From contig CM072862.1 in the NCBI GenBank assembly GCA_036937835.1, positions 15,636,501 through 15,700,500 on the forward strand: a stretch of DNA of 64,000 nucleotides, given 5' to 3'. This document shows positions 24,201-36,465 of this stretch, one piece after another. Source of the stretch: Pampus argenteus (lineage: Eukaryota; Chordata; Actinopteri; Scombriformes; Stromateidae). How positions within the stretch are numbered: the first letter of the stretch is position 1; each line of letters begins with the position of its first letter. A program made the translations under genes and the position numbers. Below the pieces are notes generated by a model. It worked only from the letters and a program-made list of their open reading frames with translations. It did no database searches and was not told the origin of the DNA.

Positions 24201-27200
24201 AATTTTGGCACAACCAAGATGCATTTGACATATGACTGGTGCTGCAGTTAATGTTAAGTAAAGGTTGTCATTGTGTAAAAGTAAAACTTCATTATTTGTG
24301 CAGAATGAGGATTGTCAAAGTATTTGATCTGAGGGGGGCCATGCTGCCACTGCACCCTTTCATGTCCGTTTGATTGTTAAATAACTAGATATCAGGGAGT
24401 AGTTAATCGGTGTAAAGTTGTAACTTTATCCTCTCTACCTTGACTTGTCCTGGTAGTGGGAGGAGATGTGTTGGACGTGGATGTGCTGTAAGTGTGGAAA
24501 CACTGTGGAATAGGCTGTCAGGGTTCATTAGCCCAAGCCATCTCTATCTACAGGAGGAATGTGGCCAGTGATTTAAAACCAATTTTCATTACCTGCCTTC
24601 ATTTTATTAACTTCCGTACCATTACCAAGGATCTTCCCTTTGATGGTTGTTCCTTCTCACTGTCTTGTACTTCTAAGAGACCCCTGCGGGAGCAAGGTTG
24701 TGAAACCTTACTTATCCAGTACTCTGTGTTCTCTTTAATCGGCAAGCAGCGCACCTCAGCCCTCTCTAGCCTTGTGCCAGAAGTGTGTGGTATGCGTTAG
24801 TCTCGGAATTTAAATGTGACTTGCATGAACCTCTGTGACTACAGACGAAAGCCGACATGAGTATCCAGTCAAAACTATAGTTTACTCCCTGCGGATCTCA
24901 AATCTGTTGTACAGAGGAATTTTGCAGTAACATGAATAAGATCTTCTTAAAAGTTCAGAACAGGTCTCTCAACCTAGTTTGAATTGTCACTAGCTGCTGA
25001 CTTTGAAGTCAGACATACTGTGCTAGAATAATCCTGTGGGAGCCAGAGATGTGTGGTAAATAGTAACTGTGATATCTATCTACTTCATGACCCCAGTCCA
25101 CCACCACTGATTAGATCTGTTGGGAGCGTTTGTCCATGAATAAGATGGGCTTTTTGTGTAGCTTGGATGACGAAGAGGAGTATGAAGCTTGTGAGGCGCT
25201 CTTCTTTGTGACTGCCACTTGGGAGCACAGGGAAATGGAGGAGGAGGTGAAAGGCCAGGTGTCTGCCACAGAATTTAATTAGAAATACTGGATGCTTTGT
25301 CCTCTGTAAAGTTGCTTCAGGCATTCTTTAATTGCCCCATTCCCCATTTCTTCCAGCAGTCCCTTCTTTAAAGTTCATTAGTATTCATCTTACTCGAGCA
25401 TTTGAATGTTGATTTCAAGGATATTCTACTTTACTTTAAACTATTTCTTTAACTTTTAGCCAAATCTTATTAGTTCTTAATAATGTATACTGAAATACAT
25501 GTCTAATGGCTTGCTTGCAAAATTTGGCTTCCAATTAACTGTTGAAGTAGAAGCCACTCAAGCTTAGTTGATGAGATCAGTAATTGACTGTACTTATTAA
25601 TATTGTAGTTATTAAAAAGCATCTAGCTTATATTTTAGAGAGTAACAAGATATATTAAGATATAAGGAGTTGGAGATATAATATGGACTCAAGAGACAAA
25701 GGGGTATATAAAACATGATAATCATGTGTGCACTGTAAAATCTTTTTAGGGATTCTCTCTCCCCTTGAAATTGTCAAAAAATAAAGTTACTGTTATTATG
25801 ACTGTCACCGAATTAACTGTGTCTTAAAAGGATACACAAATAAATTGACAGTGTGTCATTTGACAGTAGCCTGGTTAGATCATAGGCTTGCATTTTTGCA
25901 CTCACGTATTGCTGAAAATAAAAAATTACTGTACAAAATGAAGCAAGCAATCTTCAAAGAGAAATCAGAGAGGTAGTTTGGCATCAGAAACATCTGTCAG
26001 GTACACACAAATGCATCAAGCAGATCAGGCATAATCTGACATTCTGTACTGGTTGTTTATTAACTGACAGTTTTGACTTTACAGACTTAATAAGAGTGAT
26101 TTTGAGGTCAATCATGGATTGATTTAACATTTAATGTAATCTAGGGGAATTTGAGCTGATGTTTTGATAAATAAGAGTGTGTAGTAAGCAGTTAACGTTT
26201 CATGATTCATATGATTGCATTTTTTTAAATTTTTTTTTAGGTATTTTCTCATTCACCAGTCTTCAGCTTTATCCGCAGCCCTGTTACCAGCATTTAAGAA
26301 AAGAAAGCTGAGATTAACCCCAGCAATAATACTGACCATCATTCATTAAAACTGTAATCATGCGTAAAATGAGATTGATAGAATTTTTTCTTAAAGGTTG
26401 AGAATAGGGAATAGAAAAAAGGAATAATACAGTATATGGTGTTACAGAAGTTAATAGATGGAAGGTTAATTCAGCTGCTTTCAAAATATTGTAAAGCTCA
26501 ACAAATCCTCCTGGGCAAATTACAGACCTCTTCACCGTCATCACAGCATTTCTATCGAGAGACAGAGGTTATGCCTCTTCTAGCTCTAGCGCACACATAC
26601 AAATACCTTACCTGTATTGCAAACTGCACACACGCATACAGACAGCAACACATATTCAGCTCTGCAATATAATATCTGGTTTATCTAGTTGCTGGGAATT
26701 GTTAAATCCTTCACAGGGGAAGCACTCTGTTGGTAGGATTACCTCAGCATTTGCCCACCATTTCTCTCCTTATTATCACATTTTTTTCTCAACAGCCAAG
26801 GTTTAAGGCCAGTGTTTTAATGTTTAGCTCTATTCAATCCCTAGCCTTTACACTGGATAAAATATTTATTTTGGTTAATCACTAAAGTATCATGCTGGAC
26901 TCAATATCATCAGTAGTCAGTAACAGGATTATGTGTATGATGGGTGAAATTGAGGGCACAAACACTTTTTTATATATAATGTATTAAAAAGTTTCCAAAG
27001 TAATGTTTTTACTTTCAAACGCTCTTGGGTAACAGTTGTAGTCTGTCCATTTCCCCAGCTCTGTCTGTCATATATTAACATGTGAATACATCTTTTGCAC
27101 TTGGATCCATAAATGAAATGGAAATTTGCTTGCCTTTTTCCCTTTCTTTCTACCTTCAAAGCATTACAAGTACCCCACTATATATATATAGTGCAACGGC

Positions 27201-28079
27201 AAAGGCACACTCTAAAAAAATAAGATTAATGTAATATATTATCTTTGCTGTGCCTGTTTTTCTGTACTTCTTTTTTTATTCCACTCATTCATTCCATTTT
27301 TATTTTTATTTTTTTTATTTCCACAGCTTGAGTCCCCCCTGCATAGTTCACTTGAGTGGACTCTGTACCTGCTGTTTTAAAAGTTTATTTTGAACTTACA
27401 ACACAGGCTGACATCTGAGGAACCCTGCCTTTGATTGATTGTTGAGACCATTGATCTAATTTTGAAACCTTTGAATTCCTCCTCTGCATCCTTCCTTTTT
27501 TTGTATGGGGTGGAATAAACCTAATTTCCTTGTGCCTCATGCAGTGGCTTACTCTCCAAGGTGGGAAAATGGAGTGAATAAATAAATAAAGAAACCCAAA
27601 GAACAGGTCCTTCACAGCAGCACAGAGATTTTTATAGACTGGATAAAGTAAATTTGTCTTATTTGGAACAACGGGGCTCCATAACTCAATAAGAGGTAAT
27701 GTGGTTGAAAATGTCTCTCACTGTGCTGCCATTAGGTGAGAAAATGTTACCATAGGAGTATTAACATGCAGGGATTACAGAGGCATAAGACTGGTCTGAG
27801 CCAATTAGAATCAAGACCAGCCTAGAAAGCGGAGATGTGGGTGGGCATCCTCGACCACAGAGTCCTGCTGCGAAGGCAAGAGAGAAAGAGGACATCACAG
27901 CCAGGGTTTGATGGAAACCACTGTTGCGTCAGAGAGGAGAAGAGAAATATGGCTTTTAGTTTTAGCACATCAGAATAACAACCAATGAGTAACAAGCACC
28001 ATCCAACTGTACTTTGCTATTAAGGGTTTTCTTTTATTGCATTAATACTTCAAAATTATTATTACTTTGAGAATCGAAT

Positions 28080-28240
28080 GTTTGTAAATTGATTAAAATA
28101 CTTGCCATGTATAATTATGGGAAGAATTTCTTTAATGAAAAGCAGCTATTTCAAGAAGCTGTTTCAATTTCAAGAATGATGAATAATTAATTACCAATAA
28201 TATTGCATTAGAGCATAATTTGCATATTTACTAGTTTGAT
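28080..28240. promoter_or_regulatory. Candidate enhancer rich in homeodomain/POU-like motifs
   Basis: Within 160 bases there are several TAAT cores (ATAATTAATTACC near 28182), an ATTTGCAT-like site (TAATTTGCAT, about 28216-28225) and the direct pair TTTCAAGAA/TTTCAATTTCAAGAA. Such clustering is typical of conserved developmental enhancers. AT-richness alone could also produce it, and conservation was not tested. Confidence 0.22.
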
Positions 28241-29312
28241 CAATTTTCTGGCCAATAGAGATGGCTGGTGTTTGTAGTAGTCTGTACTGTAGAAATATTC
28301 TTGTAGTGTATTATCTCTATAAACACTTGACTAGACCTGGAAGGTGGCTGTAAAAGAGTCCTTCATAGAGCACAAAAGCTGTGGTCAGCGTTGATTGACA
28401 ACAGTAACCCTGGATTTCAATATGCACTCATGCACACTTTTGACTTTGTGAGCAGATTAGTGCATTTGTTTGCATGCTTTAGAGAGCCTGCCTTATGAGC
28501 TTCCATTTTACATTGTATATGATGACCTGAATTCCTGTTTTATATTACTGATTGACTACCACACACACATCCTAACAGCATCTTCCCAAATAAACAAAAT
28601 CACTTAAGACACCAGGGTTGTGCATGAAAACATGGAACTAAGCTACCATTAGATGAAGAGCAGAAAGTTTTGTTCTAAGAGAGGTTGAGAAGTTTCTTTT
28701 AGAAATCACCATATAAACCGATTTGTTTTTTGGAGCACAATTATTGTCAATTTAAACTGCCCAAGCTCCTGCGTCTGTCCTGTGTGAGGGGTGAAACTAC
28801 AGACTTGTTACAGACACTCTTTGGACCTAAGGATAGTGAGAACTCATCAAGCTGCTTTAGTTATTAATGCCATTCAAACTTAACACTGAATAACTTTATG
28901 ACTTATCTACATTTCACTATAATACAAATTGCGTCAAAATGCTTAAGCTTAATTTATAGAAATATCATTAGTTATGTTTGGCTGCTTACAAAATCTGGTT
29001 CTTTATCCTTTTGGTAGTGCATCCCATCACATATACAAAGTCAATGGAGAGGGATCAATTGTTTCCCCTCTGTCTCCATTATCGTTATAGCCAATCAGCT
29101 ATTGGACAAACTATGAATGCCTAGAATTATATGATGATTATAATACTTTATTTATTAAGTGGCACTATCACACTATAGTTTTTATTTCCATAAATAGATA
29201 TCCAAACTCCTATTGCAAAAACACTTAAAATGTAGGCTTATTTCCTTCTTATCTGCTGAATTTCCTCCTGTAAATGGTCTATTCTCTAAACAGCTAAATA
29301 GCCCATCCTTTT

Positions 29313-29357
29313 GCGTGTGTGTGTGTGCGTGTGTGTGTGTGCGCGCGCGTGTGTGTG
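29313..29357. repeat. (GT)n/(GC)n compound microsatellite
   Basis: Alternating purine-pyrimidine run of 45 bases: GCGTGTGTGTGTGTGCGTG…, then GCGCGCGCG, then GTGTGTGTG. The alternating GC/GT pattern favours Z-DNA. Short open frames reading through it are artefacts. Confidence 0.95.
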
Positions 29358-32300
29358 AGATGGAGAAAACACTTTTCTATCAGTGAACTCAGATGTGTCA
29401 CTTACTATGTTGGAGAAGGATGGAAACACAAAATGCCTCAGGACATTGTAACAAAGTCCCTTGTGCCACCAGCCCCCCCGACACAATTACCCACTCATGT
29501 CTAATTGGCATTTGAGGCTTCTTTGCTTGATCGACCATGGCCACATCAGCATGAAGTGGCAGGGCAGCGCTTGCCAAGCTGTGACTTAACTGGTATCACG
29601 CTTTGTTACTCTTCTAGCTGCTTACATAATTTGCTGATGTAAATTTACTCTGCCTAATTAACATCGTCAGCCTCTCATTTAATCTGAACAGACATGGGTT
29701 GCACCCGGTCCCTGGTGCTACTGTCCATTTTGCTGACTTTTGAGCGGCATCGCGTAGGCTTGTCTGTGGGCTGCGGTGCCACAGTCTATACAACTTGGTT
29801 GAACAAATTTAACACTGGGTATACACAATGTGGCATGTGGAGTTGAGAGGAGGGGTTGGAAATGAAACTAACTTTCCAGAACTGTCCTGAATTAAAAAAT
29901 TAAGTTCATCTCAGTTGTTGGTAGACTGAAATTGAGCACGTAACTTGAGAATGGTTCAGACAGTGGTGCATGGACACAAATCTGGCTGACAGGCCTCGCT
30001 CTGGAGAAGATATTTGAGGTGACTGCACTAGAGACAAATAATCATACTCTCAATTAACGTCCCTTTCTCGACTTTATGTTGTCTGCAATGCCTAATGGCC
30101 TGTTCCCACAGAAATATCTCCTGTTCAGTAATTGTCATCAAACCAGATCTTCTGTGTTAATAAATGACAAGCATCTGGAATATTGATTTGTTAACCTTTA
30201 AAGTGGCGCCATCCAGTGCAGTAGGCAGAAACAATTATAGGAATCAGACAAAAGTAGAGGAATGAGTTATGAGAGTGGAGTGTGTGCATAAAGTATGTTG
30301 TTGTGTTTGTTCACGTTAGGATTGATCTGAAGATGTGAGATACAAACTGCTTTTACTGTTCTTTCAAACCTAGTTTAATGCAGAGGCATCAAACTCTAAC
30401 AACCACAGTAGTACTTATTGTTGTTTTGTTGTCGACGCCCAATGATTGGGTTGAGTTGAGTGATTATGAACAAGGGCTTCAGCATGGCAATGTTGGCCTG
30501 ATATGTACCAAGCCACCCACTCATTCAGCTAGTCAGGATATTAGATCAGACTGGTGTTTTGTGATGGTGGCAGGGTCAGTGAGCATCTCATTCGCACAAC
30601 CCCACCCCACTCCCTCCCATTTCTGCTCACCCATTTGCCTCTTTGCCGCACTGCAGGGTAATCAGGACAGTGACACTTTATGAGAGAGGGGACGACAAAA
30701 GGATTTACACAAAACCTGGCAGAGGAATATATCTCATTTGTCTCCAGGGTGTGAGCCTGAATGCATAAGCAAAAAAGTTAAAGGGAATTAAGTTTGTTTA
30801 CATTAATTTGCATCAGATGATTCAGATGGTGACACACTCTGAATTAGATTGGTTTTTTTTTGGTGTAGTAAGAATTGCATTGAAATGTTGTGGCTTTTAA
30901 TTTAATCTTTCCAAATGATACCAACTTTCCTGACTATTTGCTTTATACAATTTCAAGTAAATATGTACCCATTTAGTGTTAACTGATATCAATGATTTAC
31001 CTGAAATGTACTATATTACACTATGTAACCCAGAAGAGGGTAAAAATCCTGTAAGTTAAATTCCAGTGACAGAGCAATATGATGCTGTGCTGTATTGGAG
31101 TATATCTTTCTAAATATACTTGTTTTCTGTGTGTGTGCAATCTACCCATTGCTAAAGATTCAGAATTTGTGTTCAGAGTGAGTCTGAAATTAGAGGTGAA
31201 AGTATTAAAATATTGATACCGCCTCTCTATGTCCATTGCTAACCCATTAATTATTCATTCTACCTTGAAGGTAGCATGTAGGATGACCCCTTTTCATTCA
31301 GGCCCCTGCCTGCTAACCCCTGCTCTCATAAGTTATGATTCCATGTGGCCCCACTGACATTTTGCTGTAGTTCAGCTGTGATAAACATATGGTTTACTTT
31401 TTTACTTTTGTGTTTTTCTTCTCTTCATGTCTTTGGGAAAAGCTTTCCATATACCTTAGGTGTGTGTCTTTCTCTCTTTACTACTATAGCTGTAGATAAT
31501 CATGTCTGTTATTTCTTTGCGATTGAACTTCAGTGGGTCAAATGTAAATTTTAAGCAAGAGAAACATGGGAGAAAAAAATTATAGACATTGTTTAATCCT
31601 TTTGACAGTATGAACAATTATAAATACATTTCATGACAGCATTTTAGTAATATTCCAGCTCCGGGTAGTCAACTCCCTGAAGCAAGTGTTTTGAATTTGC
31701 ACAGTTGACTCCACCTAAAGAAAGGAGAGACACCTGTGGATGGTGACTTTGATGTTAATGTTTCAAAAAACAACTCATTTTAGAGCACCCAAATGTTGAA
31801 TGATTCGAAATTAACTGCATGTTTAAAAACATTTGTCAGGTTATTGAGAGGCCTAATCTGTCAGTACAAGTGGAGTTTTTTTTTAACGGTGTCACCTCTG
31901 TGCCAATCAGTTTTATCTTTATTTAAAATATGTGCACAGTACACTGACATTGCACAAGGATTTAGAAAGGTTTTATTCAATGAAGAATTCACAGATATCT
32001 GTTCTATCTATCAACACAGTTGTATTTAGCTCTGTCATCTAATGTTTATTGCCTGAGCTGGGTTTTGGTTTTATTATAATCCATAGCAGAATATCAAGGA
32101 CTACATGTTGACTTGTCCATACACATTGAATTATTTCAGATTTCCAGAAACCGTTGTAAATGATTCATATTTCATAGGGGGCATATTTGCCAGTGCTTCT
32201 TTGAAGATCTGTGCAGAGCTTCTGCACAGACTTTGGTTAGTAATAAATAGGAATTCCCCTGAGGGTAGGGCTCATAGGTGTTGTTTATGTTGACCAATAG

Positions 32301-35300
32301 AACCACAGCTAAAAAGCTGAGGAGTAGTACTGTTGGGATTGAAGCAGGTGGGTTCTGGGCATCAAAGACCAAAAGTTAATCTGGTGAAAAAAATTTAAAG
32401 CCAGGCTCTGAAATGTGCTGAACATCTACGAGCTTCTGCTCATAAAGACACGAGGCTCATCATGTGGTTCGAGCCAGTCCAGGAATGCTTTGATGCTGCT
32501 GATCCCTTAACTTTTGTTAGTTTATTTGACTGAGTTTTTATGTATAATATGTATTCCAAATGCTAGCTCTTCTTTAAGGAACTTAAAGGAAATCCTGAAG
32601 AAATAACCTTGGAGTTGAGGGCTTGTGCTAAAGCATCAGTTGATTCAAAGGCTCAGCTGCAAAGTCTTCCATAACAGAGAAGGAAAAGTGCCAGGTCAAT
32701 CGCTGGATAAATTGCTACAAAATATAGCACCACATAGGTACGGGAGATTTTTTGGCTTTATCAGATTTATATCTTTTTAATTTTCTGAGCAGAATAATAA
32801 TGTAGAAATTGTGATCGGTTTATTTTGTAACCTTTTTAAATGATTAAATATCATGCAGTGACTAAATCTATACTTTTTTTTTTTTACACTTCAATAACTT
32901 TTGATAACAGCTAACCCTAACCCTATGAAATTAAGCACTGATTTCAAATCTGTATAAGATATACATTTAACTGATACATTTATTTGCCATCTTGACTGAA
33001 AATCATTTTGACATTTTTTCCGAGACACTCCACAAATCTAAGACTTGTAGAGCCATCCAGATCTACTCTTTTTTACAGCACTGAGGTGAACATGTGCTGC
33101 ATTTCTTAATCTTATTTGAATCGAAGCTGCAGACATCCAAATTTGATCATGTAAAAGCTAAAAAATATGGAAGAACCCTACATTTACATTCAGTTCCACC
33201 ATTTTCACATCTTCACAGTGCCAGCTAAATTAAAAACCACAACAGATTTAGTCTTCTAACTGAGCACTTTGAATTTGGTCCATCTGTGACCCATTAAATT
33301 AAGTGAAATCATCAGTATTTTTCCGTTGCATGCTGGGTTAAAATCTGGTTATAAATCTTTGCTGGGGCAATATAGAAGGAAGGAGCAGTGGTTGTGTAGG
33401 TGTTTTGTCAAGGTGATTTCACCTGAACATCTCTGCTTACATGATTATAAGGACTCGATAGAAAAGCAGGTCATTAGTTGTCCCCCTCTTATTCAGCAAC
33501 ATTTAAGAAGTAGTTCCTCCTCTTATGTAACAACTGTAGACAGACGTTTTCCGCATGTGCTTTACGTTTTCTTGTCCAAGCAACATCATTCTGTCTTTAA
33601 AGTAGATTATCTTAAGTGGTCTTCAAATAAAAACAGAATAACATGAAATAGATGGGAAGTTATGAAGGAAATGGCCTCCAAGGCTCCATCTTAAGCAGGT
33701 TTTTGTCGAGAGTGATTGTGTTCTCTTTGCCTGCAGAGGGGGATGTTGGCCTGGACATGAGCTCATGTCCTCTGTTAAGGCAGTGGTATGCTCTCTACCT
33801 GCACTGGCTTTTTCCCTAGAATCTACTCAGTATTTCTGAATGCACGTCTAAAGCATTTCAATATATCTGAAAAAAACAAAAACAGACAAAAACCCTGTAT
33901 CATACATTGTATTTTAATGCTGTTTCCCCCTTAACTGGTCTTCCTTTAAGTTTACATAGACAAATTATAGTTGAGTGTAACTGTAAAATTTACCAGAATT
34001 AAACTGAGCTTTACATAAAATAAGAATGATTTAACAGATTTCATTTGGTGTAAAATGTGCAGGTAAAAAGCCACTCAGCAGAGTGTTGTATGAAACCCGT
34101 CCATAAATAAGAGAAATAGTTCAGGTTGAAGAATAGACTGCGGAGGTGGGAGATGAGATAGCGGTGGTTCAGATGGCCCCCCTCTTGGTGCCGGCTGTCA
34201 GAAGGAACGAAGTAGCCATTTTGTGGCGAGTGTGGTGGTGCGGTAGAGATGAGATGGTTAACACCCTTCTGCAGTAACGCCACCCTCCACTCTCCATCTA
34301 ATTTTCTCTCTCTCTCCCTCTTTCTTTCCCTTGCTTGTTCGCTCAGTCGACTATGAAGACACTTCATCTTCCCTGACAGTATGACCACTGCTGCATGTTC
34401 TGATGCGTTCAGCATACCTTCATTGCATCATAAATAAATCAGAGAAATGACTTTTTCTTTCTCTTTCTCTCACGTTCCTTTATCTCTCCCTCTTCTGCTT
34501 CTGTTATCTCGAGGAGTAGCTGGAAAAGGGGAAATGGTGTGCCGGGTGGATTTCCTGTGTGCTCCTCCTCTTCCTCTGTTCTGACTGCATGTGCAGGATC
34601 ATCACCCTCCAATCCCCTTTTACATTATCTCAAAGGAAAGAAATTATTTTTGCTCTATAATGATATTCAGTGCTTGTTTTGACATTATCTGGTTTAATTT
34701 TAATTTAAATGTCATGGATGTGAGGGATTTTCTTAATTAACATGCACAGGGGTTGCAAAATAAAAACTTGTGTAATAGAAACAAAGCACTGTTGTTTTTC
34801 CCTTTTTGAAAGGGGAATTTGTGGTTGCATTGTGACATTAAGGGCTATACAAATAAACCTGACGTGCTTTGTTATTCGCATTGGAACTAAAAAAACAACA
34901 ACAACACACAAGCACACATGAATGTTTGTGGGGCTGCAGATTACATGAGCAGGCGGGGTAGGGGTGGATGGAGAAGAAGGGGGATATGGAGAAAGATTGT
35001 CAAGAACCACTCCCTCTCCCCACACCCCCACCGCTACTGACTCCCAGTTACCCAGTCCCTCCACCCCTTCCTGTAATCTCCACTCCTCCACGGGTAGTCT
35101 CAAACCTTGTGTTCGTCCACCACCAACCAATTACCTGGCAACCCTGCCCTTATCCCCAGCACAGGCGTGATGCTGCTGCATGATGGGGTTTTTGTATATT
35201 GAATTCCATCTCCTGGTGAGATAAAGGGTGTAGGAACAGGGCTCTGCCGCTGTGCTAGATAAGTGTTTCTCACAAACCGTTCCTTGCTGCTTCTTCTGAC

Positions 35301-35794
35301 ACTGATTGTGGAGAAAAGAGACATTGGGGATGGCAGGGGGGAAAAGGCGTGTTGTTGGAGGGTTGTTGCAGTGAGATGGGACCCAATTTCAGTATAATTT
35401 TCCTCTTGTTTTTAATTTGTTATAGCTCACAGAGAGAAGTTGGATCCATCTCCTAAACGTTTCCTGTTTCATGCTTGCAAAGTCTGCATGTCACTACTCC
35501 TTACTACTGTCAATATTCAAATAGCAAGAGAATATTTTCCCTTCTCTTCTTCTTATTGTAGACTTACCAAACACCAGATATTACTCTGTGGATCGATAGT
35601 TTATCTTCATTTAGGATGGCTGTTCAATCTGCAGAGGTGACAGTTATGGGTTGAGCAGCTCTGTGGAGTATCAGCTTTTATTCAGCTTCATCCCTTCACT
35701 CTCAGTCCTATTTGTAAGCTGTCCTGAGAAGTGTCCCTTGGTACCTATGGCCTGAGCCAAGCTCATCTATCTGTCTTTGTCTGGCCCACTGCAG

Positions 35795-35830
35795 GGAACC
35801 ACACACTTATTGGTTGTCCTGGGGAACAAT
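35795..35830 (+). CDS. Candidate 36-bp micro-exon
   Basis: Strong acceptor (tctgtctttgtctggcccactgcag) and consensus donor (AACAAT|gtaagt) enclose 36 bases that are open in all three frames (GTTHLLVVLGNN in frame 0). The length is divisible by three, as expected for a cassette exon. No protein family is recognised. It could be a chance pair of splice-like sites. Confidence 0.28.
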
Positions 35831-36383
35831 GTAAGTGATGGACCACCGTTCATACATCAAACTTGCAAGGCGTTTGACAGTGCAGGACAGAAACATTGAA
35901 AATAATGACCACAGCAATATGTATCAGAGGTCAAAAATAGAGCGCCACAGACAAGTGCTGGCAAAGTTGAAACTAAGAGCTCTTTTGTATGACCCGTCCA
36001 ATCCAGGCCCTTCCACTCTTTTAGAGGTTAATGGAAGCTGCCTTGAGTGCAGAAGAAAAGATGTTTCCAGTTAACCAGAATGAGTGATATTCAACTACTT
36101 CGACACTAATATGCTCCAATTGAATTTCTCCCTTTGTCAGAGGGGATTCTGTCCTGCCGTGGACCCTCCCTCACAGCTGTGCCCTTGCCTCTCTCTGCTC
36201 AACCAGCACTGAGCTAAGCCCCAAAGGTCAAGTGTTAGGGGTCAAGTTTAACCTGAAACCAGACAGAGTGAGATGGAGGGTCTGGGCTCCTTTCTGTGCA
36301 GAATATTGCTCAGCATCAGTGTGCATGCATGTAGATGTGTATATGTCTGTTGTTATCTGTATGTATGTTAGTGTTTTTGCATG

Positions 36384-36465
36384 TACAGTACCAGTCAAAA
36401 TTTTGGAAACACCTTCCCATTCACTTGAATGAAAAAGTATTTCCAAACTTTTGACTGGTGCTGTA
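36384..36465. mobile_element. 82-bp palindromic MITE with TA flanks
   Basis: The whole element is one imperfect palindrome centred between 36424 and 36425, starting TACAGTACCAGTCAAAA and ending TTTTGACTGGTGCTGTA. About six bases per 41-base arm mismatch. The terminal TA on each side fits a Tc1/mariner-type target duplication. The CCAGTCAAAAnTTTGGAAACACCTTCCCATTC-type terminus is one I associate with abundant short elements in fish genomes. It has no coding capacity and would need a transposase from elsewhere. Family name not assigned. Confidence 0.8.

Larger units (their letters stand above)
21292..35794. other. Long non-coding stretch (putative intron)
   Basis: No gene is supported. Open frames such as 33326-33646 (106 codons) and 34041-34415 (minus) lack motifs and splice support. 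Contents are a GT/GC microsatellite (29313-29357), a possible homeodomain-rich element (28080-28240), two telomere-like CCCTAA units at 32911-32925, and pyrimidine-rich tracts near 34305-34345 and 34990-35060. Confidence 0.5.

Noticed and set aside
32911..32925. Two CCCTAA telomere-type units
   Set aside because: Only two units; too short to claim an interstitial telomeric array.
33326..33646. Plus-strand open frame of 106 codons
   Set aside because: No motif, no flanking splice signals that close the frame, and ordinary AT-rich composition.
34705..35130. Minus-strand open frame of 141 codons, the second longest in the window
   Set aside because: Its middle is a translated pyrimidine/purine-rich tract (Pro/Ser runs), with no domain, no splice context and a competing open frame on the other strand.
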